From Cohnella sp. SGD-V74 (lineage in GTDB: Bacteria > Bacillota > Bacilli > Paenibacillales > Paenibacillaceae), in NCBI RefSeq assembly GCF_003001675.1, contig NZ_PVYW01000001.1, forward strand, positions 558,001-622,000: a stretch of 64,000 bases of DNA, written 5' to 3'. This document shows, one piece after another, positions 44,164 through 53,987 of the stretch (the stretch's first letter is position 1; every line of letters begins with the position of its first letter). A program made the translations under genes and the position numbers. The notes under the pieces were generated by a model. It had not been told where the DNA came from, ran no database searches, and saw nothing but the letters and a program-made list of their open reading frames with translations.

Positions 44164-45342
44164 TTACACTTCGTCGATGCTGACCCAGGAGCCGCGCTCG
44201 ATCGACAGATCGACCGCTTCGAGCACCTCTTGGCACTTCACGCCGTCGTAGAAAGTCGGCGCGAACGGCGAGCCCGTCTCAATGTGCTGCACGAATTCGT
44301 ACACAATATGCACGAAGGCATGCTCGTAGCCGATGATGTGACCGGTCGGCCACCAGTTGCCGGCGTACTTGTGCGACGGCTCCGTCGCCAGAATGCGGCG
44401 GAAGCCGGCCAGGTTCGGCTCGTCCTCGCGGAAGTACACTTCCAGCTCGTTCAGCTTCTCGAGATCCCAGCGCAGCGTTCCTTTGCTGCCGTGAATCTCG
44501 AACGTGTTATGGTTTTTGCGTCCGGCCGCGAAACGGGAGGCGACGAACATGCCCATCGCGCCGTTCTTGAAGTCGGCCAGGAAGCCGGTTGCGTCGTCGA
44601 CGGTTACCTCGTCCTTCTGCGTGGACGAGCCGACGCCGGCGGACAATCCGCCTGCCGCATCCGTTGCAAGCGGGCGTTCCTTCACGAACGTACGGTTGTG
44701 ACCGACCACGCGGTCGAACTCGCCGATCAGGAAGCGGGCGAGATCGATGCTGTGCGCATTGATGTCCCCGTGAGCGCCGGAGCCGGCGACTTCCTTCTTC
44801 AGCCGCCACGCCATCGGCGTGTTCGGGTCGACGAGCCAGTCTTGCAGGTAGGTGGCGCGATAGTGATGGATCTCGCCCAGACGGCCTTCGTCAATGATCT
44901 GCTTCGCCAATTGAACGGCAGGCAGGAAACGGTAGTTAAAGCAGACCGCGTGCTTGACGCCGGCTTTCTCCGCCGCTTCGAGCATTTCGCGGCCGTCCGC
45001 CAGGTTCAGCGCGAGCGGCTTCTCGCAGAAGACGTGCTTGCCCGCGGCGATTGCGGCCAGCGTAATCTCCTTGTGCGCATCGCTGGGAGCGTTGATATCG
45101 ACGAAGTCGATGTCTTCGCGTGCAACCATTTTACGCCAGTCGGTCTCGTACGATTCCCAGCCGAACTTGTCGGCCGCCGCCTTGACTCCTTGCTCGTCGC
45201 GTCCGCAGATCGCTTTCATGACGACGTCGGCGGCCGGTTCGAAGAACATGCCTACGTCTTTATACGCATGGCTGTGGGCTTTGCCCATGAACTTGTAGCC
45301 CACCATGCCGACGTTGATTTTTTTGTTGTTTACGCCCACCAC
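44164..45342 (-). CDS. Gfo/Idh/MocA-family oxidoreductase
   Basis: 392 residues. The N-terminal Rossmann fold begins INVGMVGYKFMGKAH and the family motif EKPLA is present in HVFCEKPLALNL; the C-terminal alpha/beta domain contains the H-x-x-D pair in GDINAHSIDLARF. These enzymes oxidise the hydroxyl of sugars, inositols or amino-sugars with NAD(P). The GTG start at 45340-45342 overlaps the isomerase gene by 13 nt, so both are in one operon. Confidence 0.92.
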   Translation of the reverse strand: MVGVNNKKINVGMVGYKFMGKAHSHAYKDVGMFFEPAADVVMKAICGRDEQGVKAAADKFGWESYETDWRKMVAREDIDFVDINAPSDAHKEITLAAIAAGKHVFCEKPLALNLADGREMLEAAEKAGVKHAVCFNYRFLPAVQLAKQIIDEGRLGEIHHYRATYLQDWLVDPNTPMAWRLKKEVAGSGAHGDINAHSIDLARFLIGEFDRVVGHNRTFVKERPLATDAAGGLSAGVGSSTQKDEVTVDDATGFLADFKNGAMGMFVASRFAAGRKNHNTFEIHGSKGTLRWDLEKLNELEVYFREDEPNLAGFRRILATEPSHKYAGNWWPTGHIIGYEHAFVHIVYEFVQHIETGSPFAPTFYDGVKCQEVLEAVDLSIERGSWVSIDEV

Positions 45343-46292
45343 ATCTCACCCGCGCTTTCTTTCAGAATGAGGGAGTTGAGGAAGCCGGCCGCTTTCGTGA
45401 ACCCTTCGTTCACGCTCATGATGCCGTCCTCGTGCTCGATGCTGATCGTGCCGTCGTAGCCGACAAGGCGCAACGTGCTCACCATGTCCTTCCAGAACTC
45501 GTCGTCATGCCCGTAGCCGACCGTGCGGAATACGAACGAACGATTCAGAATATCGCCGTAATGCTTCGTATCGAGCACGCCGTTCAGCGCCGTATTGCGC
45601 TTGTCGATCTTCGTATCCTTCGCGTGCACGTGGTAGATGGAGTCTCCGAGCGCCTTGATGCACTCGATCGGGTCCATGCCCTGCCAGAACAGATGGGAAG
45701 GGTCGAAGTTGACGCCGATGTTGTCGCCCGCTTCCTTGCGCAGGCGCAGCGCGGTCTCGGTATTGTACACGAGGAAGCCCGGATGCGCTTCGATCGCGAC
45801 TTTGACGTTATGTTTGCGCAGGAACGCCGATTGTTCCTTCCAGTACGGAATCGCGATCTCGTTCCACTGCCATTCGAGCACGGTCAGGAAATCGGGCGGC
45901 CATGGGCAGGTAACCCAGGACGGATACTTCGCGTTCTCGGAGTCTCCCGGACAGCCGGAGAACGTAATGACCGTATCCACGCCAAGCTTCTCCGCCAGCT
46001 GTACGGTCGCGACGAAATCCTCGTGATCGGACTGGGCCGTAGCCTTGTCCGGATGCAGCGGGTTGCCGTGGCAGCTGAGCGCGCTGATCGTCAAGCCGCG
46101 GGAATCGACCGCTTCGCGAATGCGGCGAATGGCCGCGTCGTCGTTCACGATTTCCTTGGCGTTCACGTGCGCCGTGCCGGGAAAACCTCCCGTGCCGATT
46201 TCCACCGCTTGCAGTCCCGCCGATTTGGCGGTATCAAGCGCTTGTTCGAACGATTGTTGGGCGAATAGAACGATAAATACGCCGGATTTCAC
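45330..46292 (-). CDS. Sugar phosphate isomerase/epimerase family TIM-barrel protein
   Basis: 320 residues if started at GTG 46290-46292 (VKSGVFIVLF), which matches where family members begin; a TTG at 46319 extends it by nine residues of no family character. IolE/xylose-isomerase-like features: VEIGTGGFPG, HGNPLHP, EAHPGFLV, NFDPSHLFWQG, HVHAKDT and EHED for metal binding. It probably works with the flanking dehydrogenases on a sugar or inositol derivative, as such trios do in catabolic operons. The exact reaction is unknown. Confidence 0.88.
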   Translation of the reverse strand: MKSGVFIVLFAQQSFEQALDTAKSAGLQAVEIGTGGFPGTAHVNAKEIVNDDAAIRRIREAVDSRGLTISALSCHGNPLHPDKATAQSDHEDFVATVQLAEKLGVDTVITFSGCPGDSENAKYPSWVTCPWPPDFLTVLEWQWNEIAIPYWKEQSAFLRKHNVKVAIEAHPGFLVYNTETALRLRKEAGDNIGVNFDPSHLFWQGMDPIECIKALGDSIYHVHAKDTKIDKRNTALNGVLDTKHYGDILNRSFVFRTVGYGHDDEFWKDMVSTLRLVGYDGTISIEHEDGIMSVNEGFTKAAGFLNSLILKESAGEMWWA

Positions 46293-46404
46293 TTGAACTT
46301 CACCATACCTTTCATTCAAAATGGAAGCCTTTGCACGTTTTTATGTACGCGCGTTCATAAGTCGCAATTCTATTTTACCTGAAATGCCGGGCGGATTGCC
46401 ACCC

Positions 46405-46557
46405 TTATTTCGCTTCGGGGGCGGATTGCGCCCCCGTTATCGGTCCGGCGGACCGTTATTTCCCTCGGTCGGCGGCTTTTCCGTCCGTTAGCGGACCGGC
46501 GGACCGCTATCTTCCCCTCGGGCGGCCTTGCAGCCTCCCGCTAACCCCGCTCCCGCG
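46405..46557. repeat. 51-bp tandem repeat, three units
   Basis: Units start at 46405 (TTATTTCGCTTCGG), 46456 (TTATTTCCCTCGG) and 46507 (CTATCTTCCCCTCGG), exactly 51 bp apart. They share GGTCCGGCGGACCG or GGACCGGCGGACCG near the end, which can form small hairpins. They fill most of the gap between the isomerase start and the upstream dehydrogenase stop. No coding role is apparent. Confidence 0.75.
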
Positions 46558-46559
46558 GC

Positions 46560-47633
46560 TTAGGCGAAGCTGATCGCTTGCCCCTTGCTCGCGGACTCGT
46601 AGACGGCTTCGAGAATTTCCTGCACGACAAGCGCCTGCTTGGCCGTCACGACGGGCTCGCGGTCGTACGCGATCGCCTCGATCCAGGCGCGCGCCTCCTG
46701 CTCGGCGGCGTCGTCCGGCAGCGGATTGCCTCCGAAATCGCCGGCCATCTGAATCTCCTGCGTGTACAGGCGACCGTGCTCCTCGCCGTTGACGCGCAGT
46801 CCTTTCTTCATATCGGCTCCCGCCTTCGTTCCGCTCAGAGATACCTTCGCCTCGTCCACGTCCAGCGTGTTCAGCGCCCAGCTCGACTCGAGCCACACGG
46901 TCGCTCCGTTTTTCATCGTGATCATCGCGAACGCGGAATCTTCCACCGTAAACTTGGCCGGATCCCAAGGTCCCCACAAGTTCGCGTTGCTTCCTTGCTC
47001 CGCGAGCTTGCGATAGGACGAACCCAGAACCGTCTTCGGCTCGTAGTTGTCCATCATCCACAGGGCCAGATCCAGCGCGTGCGTGCCGATGTCGATCAGC
47101 GGGCCTCCGCCCTGCTTCTCCAGATCGAGGAACACGCCCCAGGTCGGCACGGCGCGGCGGCGAACCGCATGCGCTTTGGCGACGTAGATCTCGCCCAGCT
47201 TCCCTTCACGGCAAGCTTGATACAGCCAGCGACTGTCCGCGCGGAAACGGTTCTGGTAAGCGATGCTCAGCTTCTTGCCCGTTCGTTGCGACGTTTCCAG
47301 CATCCGGCGCGCGTCTTCGGCGGTTTTGGCCATCGGCTTCTCGCAAAGCACGTGCTTGCCCGCCTCCAGCGCGGCGATGGAAATTTCGGCGTGCGTGTCG
47401 TTCGGCGTGCAGACGTGGACGACGTGAACGTCCTGGTCGCGCAGCAGCTCGTACACATCGTGGTACACTCTCGCGTCATGCGTGCCGAACTTGTTTTTGG
47501 CTTCGTGCGCCCGGTCGGCCGAGATGTCGAAGAACGCGACCACTTGCGCTTCCGGGATTTTGGCGAGCGATGGCAGATGTTTCCCCATGGCGATTCCGCC
47601 GCAGCCGATCATGCCTACGTTAACTTTTGTCAA
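46560..47633 (-). CDS. Gfo/Idh/MocA-family oxidoreductase
   Basis: 357 residues. Rossmann start VNVGMIGCGGIAMGKHLP, family motif EKPMA in HVLCEKPMAKTA, and catalytic-region GGPLIDIGTHALDLALW. The start is TTG at 47631-47633, with AAGGAGGA 9 nt upstream. It is divergent from an AraC-type regulator, and the isomerase/dehydrogenase pair lies downstream. The three may form one pathway, although 267 nt with a tandem repeat separate them. Confidence 0.92.
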   Translation of the reverse strand: MTKVNVGMIGCGGIAMGKHLPSLAKIPEAQVVAFFDISADRAHEAKNKFGTHDARVYHDVYELLRDQDVHVVHVCTPNDTHAEISIAALEAGKHVLCEKPMAKTAEDARRMLETSQRTGKKLSIAYQNRFRADSRWLYQACREGKLGEIYVAKAHAVRRRAVPTWGVFLDLEKQGGGPLIDIGTHALDLALWMMDNYEPKTVLGSSYRKLAEQGSNANLWGPWDPAKFTVEDSAFAMITMKNGATVWLESSWALNTLDVDEAKVSLSGTKAGADMKKGLRVNGEEHGRLYTQEIQMAGDFGGNPLPDDAAEQEARAWIEAIAYDREPVVTAKQALVVQEILEAVYESASKGQAISFA

Positions 47634-47817
47634 AGCGCTTGTCCTCCTTGCGGCTAAACCTTATTCAAACTACAATATAGTGTATCACACTTCATCGAGA
47701 ATCCCATTCGGGGATGTGCGAGGATTTTATGCGATTTTGCCTTTTGCCGACAATCCGCCTCTATGCGAGACGCTGAAAATCGAACTTTTTGACCAAACAT
47801 TATAAGGGGATGATCCC

Positions 47818-48687
47818 TTGCAGCCGTTGAAAGAAAAGATCGAATACGAGAACCCCCTGTTGTCGTTGAAAATATGGCAAATGCTCCGCCGCAATTCCGG
47901 GAGCGTCTCCTGGCACTACCATCCCGAATGCGAGCTGATCCTCGTTCAGGAAGGTTTCCTGACCGTCGATCTCGGCGAAGAGACGTTCGGATTGGGGGAA
48001 GGCGACGTCGTCATCCTCGGCAGCTCTCAATTGCACCGGGATCACAATCCCGAAGGCGGCCTGAAATATATCGTACTCCAATTCGATCTTAATAATTACT
48101 TCGATCAGAGCACGATTCCGTACTTGCAGTATTTCAACGAGACCAAGGTGCCGCTGAGCGCCATGAACTACATTTTCCGGGAAAATCCCGAAGCCCGCCG
48201 GGAAGCGGCCGAATGCATCCGGCAACTCCACCGGGAAGCCGTCGACAAGCTGGGCGGTTATGAACTGGCCGTCAACATGCTCATCAAGAAGCTGCTGCTC
48301 ATTCTCATCCGCAACGACACGCGCGGGCTGCTCGCCGATCAGGATCGGATCGAACGAATCCGTCTTAAGCCCGTCCTCGACTTCGTCGAAGCGAACATCG
48401 ACGGCCGGATTGCCGTCGAGGAAGTGTGCGGGCTGGCCAACATGAGCTACTACTACTTCGTCAAATTTTTCAAGAAAATCATGGGGCAATCGTTCACCGA
48501 GTACGTCAATTTCCGCAAAATCAAACGCGCCGAACAGGTGCTCCTCACCCGCGACGTCAGCGTAAGCGAGGTCGGCGATCTGATCGGCATGGCCAACATG
48601 GCCCATTTCTACAAAATGTTCAAGCGCTTCAACGGCTGTTCGCCGAAGGAGTTCCAACGCAAAATGCTGGCTTGGGGCCGGGGATAG
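47818..48687 (+). CDS. AraC-family regulator with cupin sensor domain
   Basis: 289 residues. The start is TTG at 47818-47820 after AAGGGG. An N-terminal cupin (about 15-100, SWHYHPECELILVQEG) binds the effector; the C-terminal double HTH is at about 185-285 (VEEVCGLANMSYYYFVKFFK, MANMAHFYKMFKRF, SPKEFQ). Its divergent placement makes it the likely regulator of the 46560-47633 dehydrogenase gene and perhaps the two genes beyond. Confidence 0.92.
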   Translation: MQPLKEKIEYENPLLSLKIWQMLRRNSGSVSWHYHPECELILVQEGFLTVDLGEETFGLGEGDVVILGSSQLHRDHNPEGGLKYIVLQFDLNNYFDQSTIPYLQYFNETKVPLSAMNYIFRENPEARREAAECIRQLHREAVDKLGGYELAVNMLIKKLLLILIRNDTRGLLADQDRIERIRLKPVLDFVEANIDGRIAVEEVCGLANMSYYYFVKFFKKIMGQSFTEYVNFRKIKRAEQVLLTRDVSVSEVGDLIGMANMAHFYKMFKRFNGCSPKEFQRKMLAWGRG

Positions 48688-48775
48688 ACCGCTCCCTCCC
48701 GCACCTGAGTCTTGCCGCTCGGTCGCATGGCCGCATCCTCCCTCCACTCCGTCTTCGCCATCTATCGCCGCGCAG

Positions 48776-48815
48776 CCATCCGGTTCCGTCTTCTCGGACC
48801 GGATGGTTTTTATTT
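48776..48815 (+). terminator. Terminator of the AraC gene
   Basis: CCATCCGG-TTCCG pairs with CGGA-CCGGATGG with one bulge, followed by TTTTTATTTTT. It lies about 90 nt after the stop. Confidence 0.85.
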
Positions 48816-49022
48816 TTCCGCCTCTCCAATTATTAAAGATTCGTTTCAGATTTTAGCGCATCGGATTACAGATTACGTCTATCGATTTTACATTTTGAAC
48901 CTACCTTGTCTCCATGGGGCGATGGACAATAAAAAGGAACGTTATTTTGCGCGGAAGGGGGATCGACTGTCGGCCACTGTGTCTTGAAAGCGCAAACCAT
49001 TCGGAAGAGGTGGGTTATTGTG
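48816..49022 (+). other. Leader region of the PL6 gene
   Basis: Together with the terminator this completes a 335-nt gap without a gene. The stretch is AT-richer than its surroundings, consistent with a promoter for the PL6 gene, but I could not assign -35/-10 boxes with confidence, and no riboswitch-like fold was recognised. Confidence 0.3.
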
Positions 49023-52000
49023 ATGAACGCACCAGAAAGCGAATTCGGCAAGCTGTTATCGAGATCGCTTCTACTCGGACTGTCTCTGCTCGTCCTGCTC
49101 GGCGGGATGCCGTCGGTTCCAGGAGCGGGACTTGCCGTTCATGCCGCGCCCGCGGCAGGCGGAACGCCGGGCGGAGTGAAGGGAGATTTGAGATTGTGGC
49201 TCAAGGCCGACGACGCAAGCATTGTCGCGGACGCCGGCCTGGATGTCGGCCTGTGGCGGGATAGCAGCGGAGGCGGCAACGATTTTGCGAACGACGGAAC
49301 GATCGCGGCGATCGCGGGCCGTCCCAAACCTAAGTATGCGGCCTCCGTCGGAGAGCTGAACTTCCAGCCCGCAGTTCAATTCGTGCGCAGCGGGGGCAGT
49401 ATCTTGCAGGATGTAGACGGCATCGTCGGAGCCGCCGAAGAAATCGGCTCCTTGAATGTCTTTCTCGTCTCCGGGGGCGCCCCCACCGTCGCGAATTCGT
49501 CCGTGTTCGCCGAATCTCTGGCAGGAGGCTCGCTGCAGGCGCACATCCCGCATACGTCGGGCTCTACGGAAGGCAGAGGCTCCGTCTTATGGGATGCGGG
49601 CAGACCCGCGAGCGGCTCGGGCTTGCCGAGAGCCCAGGCCGCCAATCAGGTTCTGCCATCTGCGTACAACGTCTGGGGATTGCAATTGGAGACGAATCCG
49701 ACGGTCGGGCAAGCCGTCTATCAAGCGATCTACCGGGACGGAGCCAACGTGGCCCAATCCGCGTCAGCCCGTCTGCCGATCGTCGGCAAAGCGGACGGCG
49801 AGATGTCTCTCGGCTCGGCTGCCGCCGGAGGATCGGGCTATAACGGGCTCGTAAGCGAGCTGATTGTTTTCGCCCAACCGTTAACCGGGCTCGAACGCCG
49901 CCAGGTGGATACGTACTTGGCGCTTAAGTACGGCCTTCCCTTAAGCTCCGGACAATATTTGTCCGCCGGGGACGCGCCGTTAAACGTATGGGATTCCGCC
50001 GCTGACGCGGACTATTCGAACAATGTGGCCGGGATCGCCATGGATGAGGAAGGAGCATTGGATCTGATGCAAAGCCGGAGCAGCGCGAGTCCGCTTGCGG
50101 ACCAAATTATCGTAACGGCTGTCGAACCGCTGGCCGATAAAACGTATCTTCTCTGGGGCGACAACGGAGGCGAATCCCTCCGCTTGCCTTACGGGGACGG
50201 CTATTTGCGGCTGGCGAAAATATGGAAGGCTCGCAATACCGGCCATGTCGGCCAAGTCCAGGTCGCCGTTCCGCAGAGCCTGGTTCCGCTCGGCGGCGTG
50301 CTGCTGACAAGCGCGGACGACGGCTTTACCGATGCCGCTTCCTTCGAGCTCGCGCCGGTGACGATACACGGCGGCGCTTATTATGCCGCGAACATCAGCT
50401 TGGCGGACGGAGCCTTCTTCACCTTCGCCGAACGGCTGCCGGGCGTTCAATTGTCGAGCCTGGAGCTGTGGAACGGCTCGCAGCAGGTGGCGATGAACAA
50501 GACTTTCGATCCGAACGTAACGGACGGTTACGAAGCTGTCGTGCCTACCGGAACGGAGAATGTTCGACTTGTCGCAACGCCCGGGTCGGTCGCTTCGGTA
50601 ACGGCGAGCTTGAGCAACGATCAGCACGAGGACTATACGGTCGCGGACTTGACGAACGTTCCGCTGAGGCCGGGAGTAAACCGCATCGGAATCAAGCTGG
50701 ACAACGGCAGCGGGTCGGCGAACAACTACGGCATCCAGGTTATTCGGGAGCTGCCGATCGGCTCCGACGGCAAAATCGGCCTGAATTCCGGCAGCGTCGC
50801 GGCCAGCTCGTCGCAGCCTAACACAAACTACGTCGCGGCCAACGTCGTCGACGGCATTTGGGGCGAGGACCCGATCTCGATGGAAAGCCGCTGGTCGGCT
50901 TCCGGGCATGGGCAATGGCTGCAATTCGACTTGGGAACGCCTCAGACGATCACTTACGCCATGATCGCGTTCCTGAACGCAAGAGAGCGGAATTCCAGCT
51001 TCGAGATCGTCGTTTCCGACGATCCGGATTTCGCTCAGAGCGCTGTCGTCCTTGCCAGGCGCAGCAGCCGCAATTTGCAGCCGGGCGATTCGATTATGCA
51101 GCCCTATGTAATGGAACAGCCGGTATCCGCCAGGTACTTGCGTTTGGTCGGTTACGGCAACAATGCCAGCGGCAGCAGCGGTAACTGGAACAGCATTATG
51201 GAGGCGGAGCTTTACATAGGAACGCCGCCTGATACAGGGGAGCCGGAACAACCGACGAGGCCGCCTCAAGCCGGAGATTTGACCGAAGACGATATTCAAC
51301 TGCCCGTCCTTGCGCGCGTTGCGGTCAGCTCTGCGGCCGAATTGCAGCAGGCGCTCGATCAGGTCGGGCCGGGGACGATCATCGAGCTGCAGAACGGCAG
51401 CTATGAGCAGAACGGTCCCTTCGTCGTCCTGAACAAGCACGGCACGGCAACGCTCCCGATTCGGATTGCCGCGACGGAGATCGGCGGCGCCGTCATTGCG
51501 GGGAACAGCTATTTCCATCTTGAAAACTCCAGCTATGTGGAAGTATCCGGCCTGACGTTCAACAACGGAATCGGAACGACGGACGGAGCCCAGACGCTGG
51601 CGGAACGAGGACTCGGACATCGGGCGTTAACGGGCGTTCATCCGGGCGTCCAATTGTACGATTCCAGCAAAATATCGATTATGCGCAACGTCTTCGCGCT
51701 CGACGAGACCGGACAGCCCTATCAGTTCGCCGCTCCGGAAGGCAACGTCTGGTGCCTGGTCGGAATCGAGGGAAGCTGCCGCATCGGCGGTTCCGAATAC
51801 GATCCCGATCGGCCGATCTATAACGGAGATACGCCGTATACGAACGACTCCATTCTTGTCGCGAACGGAACGCACCGCCATTATATTCGCGTCGAAGGCG
51901 TAAGCAGCCATAACCGGATCGCCTACAACGAGATCGGCCCGAAGAGAGGCTTCGGCGCGGTCGTTATCTATGACGGAGCAGGCCATACCGGAGAGTCGAT

Positions 52001-53819
52001 CTCGCAGTACGATACGATCGAGTACAACTATTTTCACGGCATCGGCCCTCGCGTCGTTAACGGGCTTGAAGCGATCCGGCTCGGTCTCTCCAGCCTGTCG
52101 CTCAATTCCGGATACGTCACGATCCAATACAATCTGTTCGACGGCCTGGAAGGGGAAGACGAGATCATATCGGTCAAGAGCAGCGACAATGTCATTCGCT
52201 ACAACACGATACGCAACTCGTTCGGAGGCATCGTGTCCCGCCATGGCAACCGCAACAGCTTCTATGGCAACTTCATTTTCGGAGACGGGGTCACGCCGGG
52301 CAGGAGCGGCTTCCGAATTTACGGCAACGATCACCGAATTTACAACAATTATATGGAAGGACTGACCGACCGGGTCATCCGGCTGGACGGAGGCACGCAT
52401 GACGACGGTGGAGACGGAGGTAGCGATCCGATCGTGCGCTGGGGCGGCGTACCCGGCCAATCGGCCCGGCTCAGCGAGTTGTCGAACGAGGAACGAACGG
52501 AATTGCTGCGCGGCCATTGGCGGCAGTACAACGTGCAAATCTATCACAACACGATCGTCAACGTCGGTAACAATACGACCGGAATTGCGCTCGGCGGGCG
52601 CACCTATCAGCCTTCTGGAACGAAAATCTACAACAATATCGTGTTCAGCAACGCCGGAACGATCTTCAGCGAGACAAGCGCCGTCGTGAGCTCCCCGCTG
52701 GGCGAAAGACCCGTATATGTCGGCAACCTCGTCGACGGAATCGCCAACGTATCGAACAATCCGGCCGTCGGCAGCGCGGTCCGCAAAGAACAATTGCTGC
52801 TGGTGCGAAGCGCGGACGGCTTGATCCGCCTGTCCGGCCTCAGCCCCGCCATTGACGCGGCTGTCGCTCCCTACTTCGCTATGGAGGACATCGACGGTCA
52901 AACCCGGCATATCCCCGATGCAGGCGCGGACGAGTACAATCCGGGAAGCCCTGTCATCAACAGACCGCTGACGACTTCCGACGTCGGTCCGTCAGCCGGT
53001 CTGAACGACGGAGACAGCGGCGGCGGTAACGGCAGCGAGGGTGGCAATGGCAGCGAAGGCGGAAATGGCAGCGAGGGCGGAAATGGTAACGAAGGCGGTA
53101 GCGGTAACGAGGGCAATAATGGTAGCGAAGGCGAGAGCGGGAGCGGTAATGGAGGTAGCAGCGGAGGCGGTAACGGTAACAATAGCAGCGGCGACATCCC
53201 GTCATCTCCCATTCCAACTGCTTCTCCTCCCGCTTCCGAACCCGATCGGAATCCAAATTCGGATTCGGGCTCGGCGGAAGTGCCGCCCTCTCTCGTCGAT
53301 TTACGCAGCCATTGGGCCAAGGAGGAGATCATCAAAGCGATCAAGCAAGGCATCGTCAACGGCTATCCCGACGGCAGCTTCAGGCCAGATGAACCCGTAA
53401 CACGGGCGCAATTCGCCGTATTGCTTGCCAGAGCGCTTAAGCTGCGTCCTGCTTCTTCCCCAGTCCGATTCTCGGATCGGCAGGACATCCCGGCATGGGC
53501 GCTGGAAGCTTTGCAGGCCGCGGTCGAACGGGGCATCTTGCAAGGATACGCGGACAGCACGTTGCGACCGAATGCGGTCATTAGCCGCGCCGAAATGATC
53601 GCCATGCAGATGAGGGCATTCCCCGGAAACTCGGAGGAGGAGAACGCGCCGACATTCAGCGACGCTTCCGACATTCCGACCTGGGCCCGAGCTTCCGCTG
53701 CCCGCGCCGAAGCGCTGGGACTTGTCGCCGGGCGGACCGGCCACCGCTTCGAACCGAATGCCAAGTCGACTCGTGCAGAAGCGGTCGTCGTGCTCATTCG
53801 CATGCTGGAACTGAAGTAA
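49023..53819 (+). CDS. SLH-anchored PL6-family polysaccharide lyase
   Basis: 1598 residues from ATG 49023 (AGAGGTGGG upstream; a start 13 codons earlier is less likely). Order: signal peptide (1-45); LamG/concanavalin-like domain (about 50-330, LRLWLKADD); cadherin-like sandwich (about 477-570); F5/8C discoidin domain (about 582-735, WLQFDLGTPQTITYA); PL6 beta-helix (about 762-1310); Gly/Asn/Ser linker (about 1329-1420); three SLH domains (about 1422-1598). The PL6 catalytic pair is visible: Lys1052 in SVKSSDN and Arg1073 in SRHGNRN, 21 apart, the spacing of chondroitinase B. It should cut alginate-, dermatan- or related uronate polymers at the cell wall. Confidence 0.9.
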   Translation: MNAPESEFGKLLSRSLLLGLSLLVLLGGMPSVPGAGLAVHAAPAAGGTPGGVKGDLRLWLKADDASIVADAGLDVGLWRDSSGGGNDFANDGTIAAIAGRPKPKYAASVGELNFQPAVQFVRSGGSILQDVDGIVGAAEEIGSLNVFLVSGGAPTVANSSVFAESLAGGSLQAHIPHTSGSTEGRGSVLWDAGRPASGSGLPRAQAANQVLPSAYNVWGLQLETNPTVGQAVYQAIYRDGANVAQSASARLPIVGKADGEMSLGSAAAGGSGYNGLVSELIVFAQPLTGLERRQVDTYLALKYGLPLSSGQYLSAGDAPLNVWDSAADADYSNNVAGIAMDEEGALDLMQSRSSASPLADQIIVTAVEPLADKTYLLWGDNGGESLRLPYGDGYLRLAKIWKARNTGHVGQVQVAVPQSLVPLGGVLLTSADDGFTDAASFELAPVTIHGGAYYAANISLADGAFFTFAERLPGVQLSSLELWNGSQQVAMNKTFDPNVTDGYEAVVPTGTENVRLVATPGSVASVTASLSNDQHEDYTVADLTNVPLRPGVNRIGIKLDNGSGSANNYGIQVIRELPIGSDGKIGLNSGSVAASSSQPNTNYVAANVVDGIWGEDPISMESRWSASGHGQWLQFDLGTPQTITYAMIAFLNARERNSSFEIVVSDDPDFAQSAVVLARRSSRNLQPGDSIMQPYVMEQPVSARYLRLVGYGNNASGSSGNWNSIMEAELYIGTPPDTGEPEQPTRPPQAGDLTEDDIQLPVLARVAVSSAAELQQALDQVGPGTIIELQNGSYEQNGPFVVLNKHGTATLPIRIAATEIGGAVIAGNSYFHLENSSYVEVSGLTFNNGIGTTDGAQTLAERGLGHRALTGVHPGVQLYDSSKISIMRNVFALDETGQPYQFAAPEGNVWCLVGIEGSCRIGGSEYDPDRPIYNGDTPYTNDSILVANGTHRHYIRVEGVSSHNRIAYNEIGPKRGFGAVVIYDGAGHTGESISQYDTIEYNYFHGIGPRVVNGLEAIRLGLSSLSLNSGYVTIQYNLFDGLEGEDEIISVKSSDNVIRYNTIRNSFGGIVSRHGNRNSFYGNFIFGDGVTPGRSGFRIYGNDHRIYNNYMEGLTDRVIRLDGGTHDDGGDGGSDPIVRWGGVPGQSARLSELSNEERTELLRGHWRQYNVQIYHNTIVNVGNNTTGIALGGRTYQPSGTKIYNNIVFSNAGTIFSETSAVVSSPLGERPVYVGNLVDGIANVSNNPAVGSAVRKEQLLLVRSADGLIRLSGLSPAIDAAVAPYFAMEDIDGQTRHIPDAGADEYNPGSPVINRPLTTSDVGPSAGLNDGDSGGGNGSEGGNGSEGGNGSEGGNGNEGGSGNEGNNGSEGESGSGNGGSSGGGNGNNSSGDIPSSPIPTASPPASEPDRNPNSDSGSAEVPPSLVDLRSHWAKEEIIKAIKQGIVNGYPDGSFRPDEPVTRAQFAVLLARALKLRPASSPVRFSDRQDIPAWALEALQAAVERGILQGYADSTLRPNAVISRAEMIAMQMRAFPGNSEEENAPTFSDASDIPTWARASAARAEALGLVAGRTGHRFEPNAKSTRAEAVVVLIRMLELK

Positions 53820-53835
53820 AATATAGAAGAAACAG

Positions 53836-53987
53836 AAGCTGTCGCATAAGTAAAAATAGCTGTACTGAAAAATAAGCCACTGGGATAGTGCGGGCATGTA
53901 TCTCCTTCCGCTGCGAGACACCGTCTCCAGGAGATACATGCCCTTTTTCACCACTCATCTTGTACGACCTTACCTACAGGACAGCCC
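53836..53987. repeat. MITE-like nested inverted repeat, family A (short copy)
   Basis: Ends resemble the 1349-1563 element (GCTGTCGCATAAGTA against the inverse of CCTACAGGACAGCCC, imperfect). The inner pair GGGCATGTATCTCCT (53892-53906) / AGGAGATACATGCCC (53929-53943) is perfect over 15 bp, and CTTCCGCTGC next to it is identical to the long copy. The long copy's central loop of about 60 bp is missing here. It lies 16 nt after the PL6 stop and could also end that transcript. Confidence 0.75.

Noticed and set aside
47775..47800. Another family-C element end (CGAACTTTTTGACC)
   Set aside because: Only a partial match on one side with no partner; it lies in an ordinary divergent promoter region.
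48688..49022. Riboswitch upstream of the PL6 gene
   Set aside because: The only clear structure is the AraC terminator; no known aptamer pattern was recognised.
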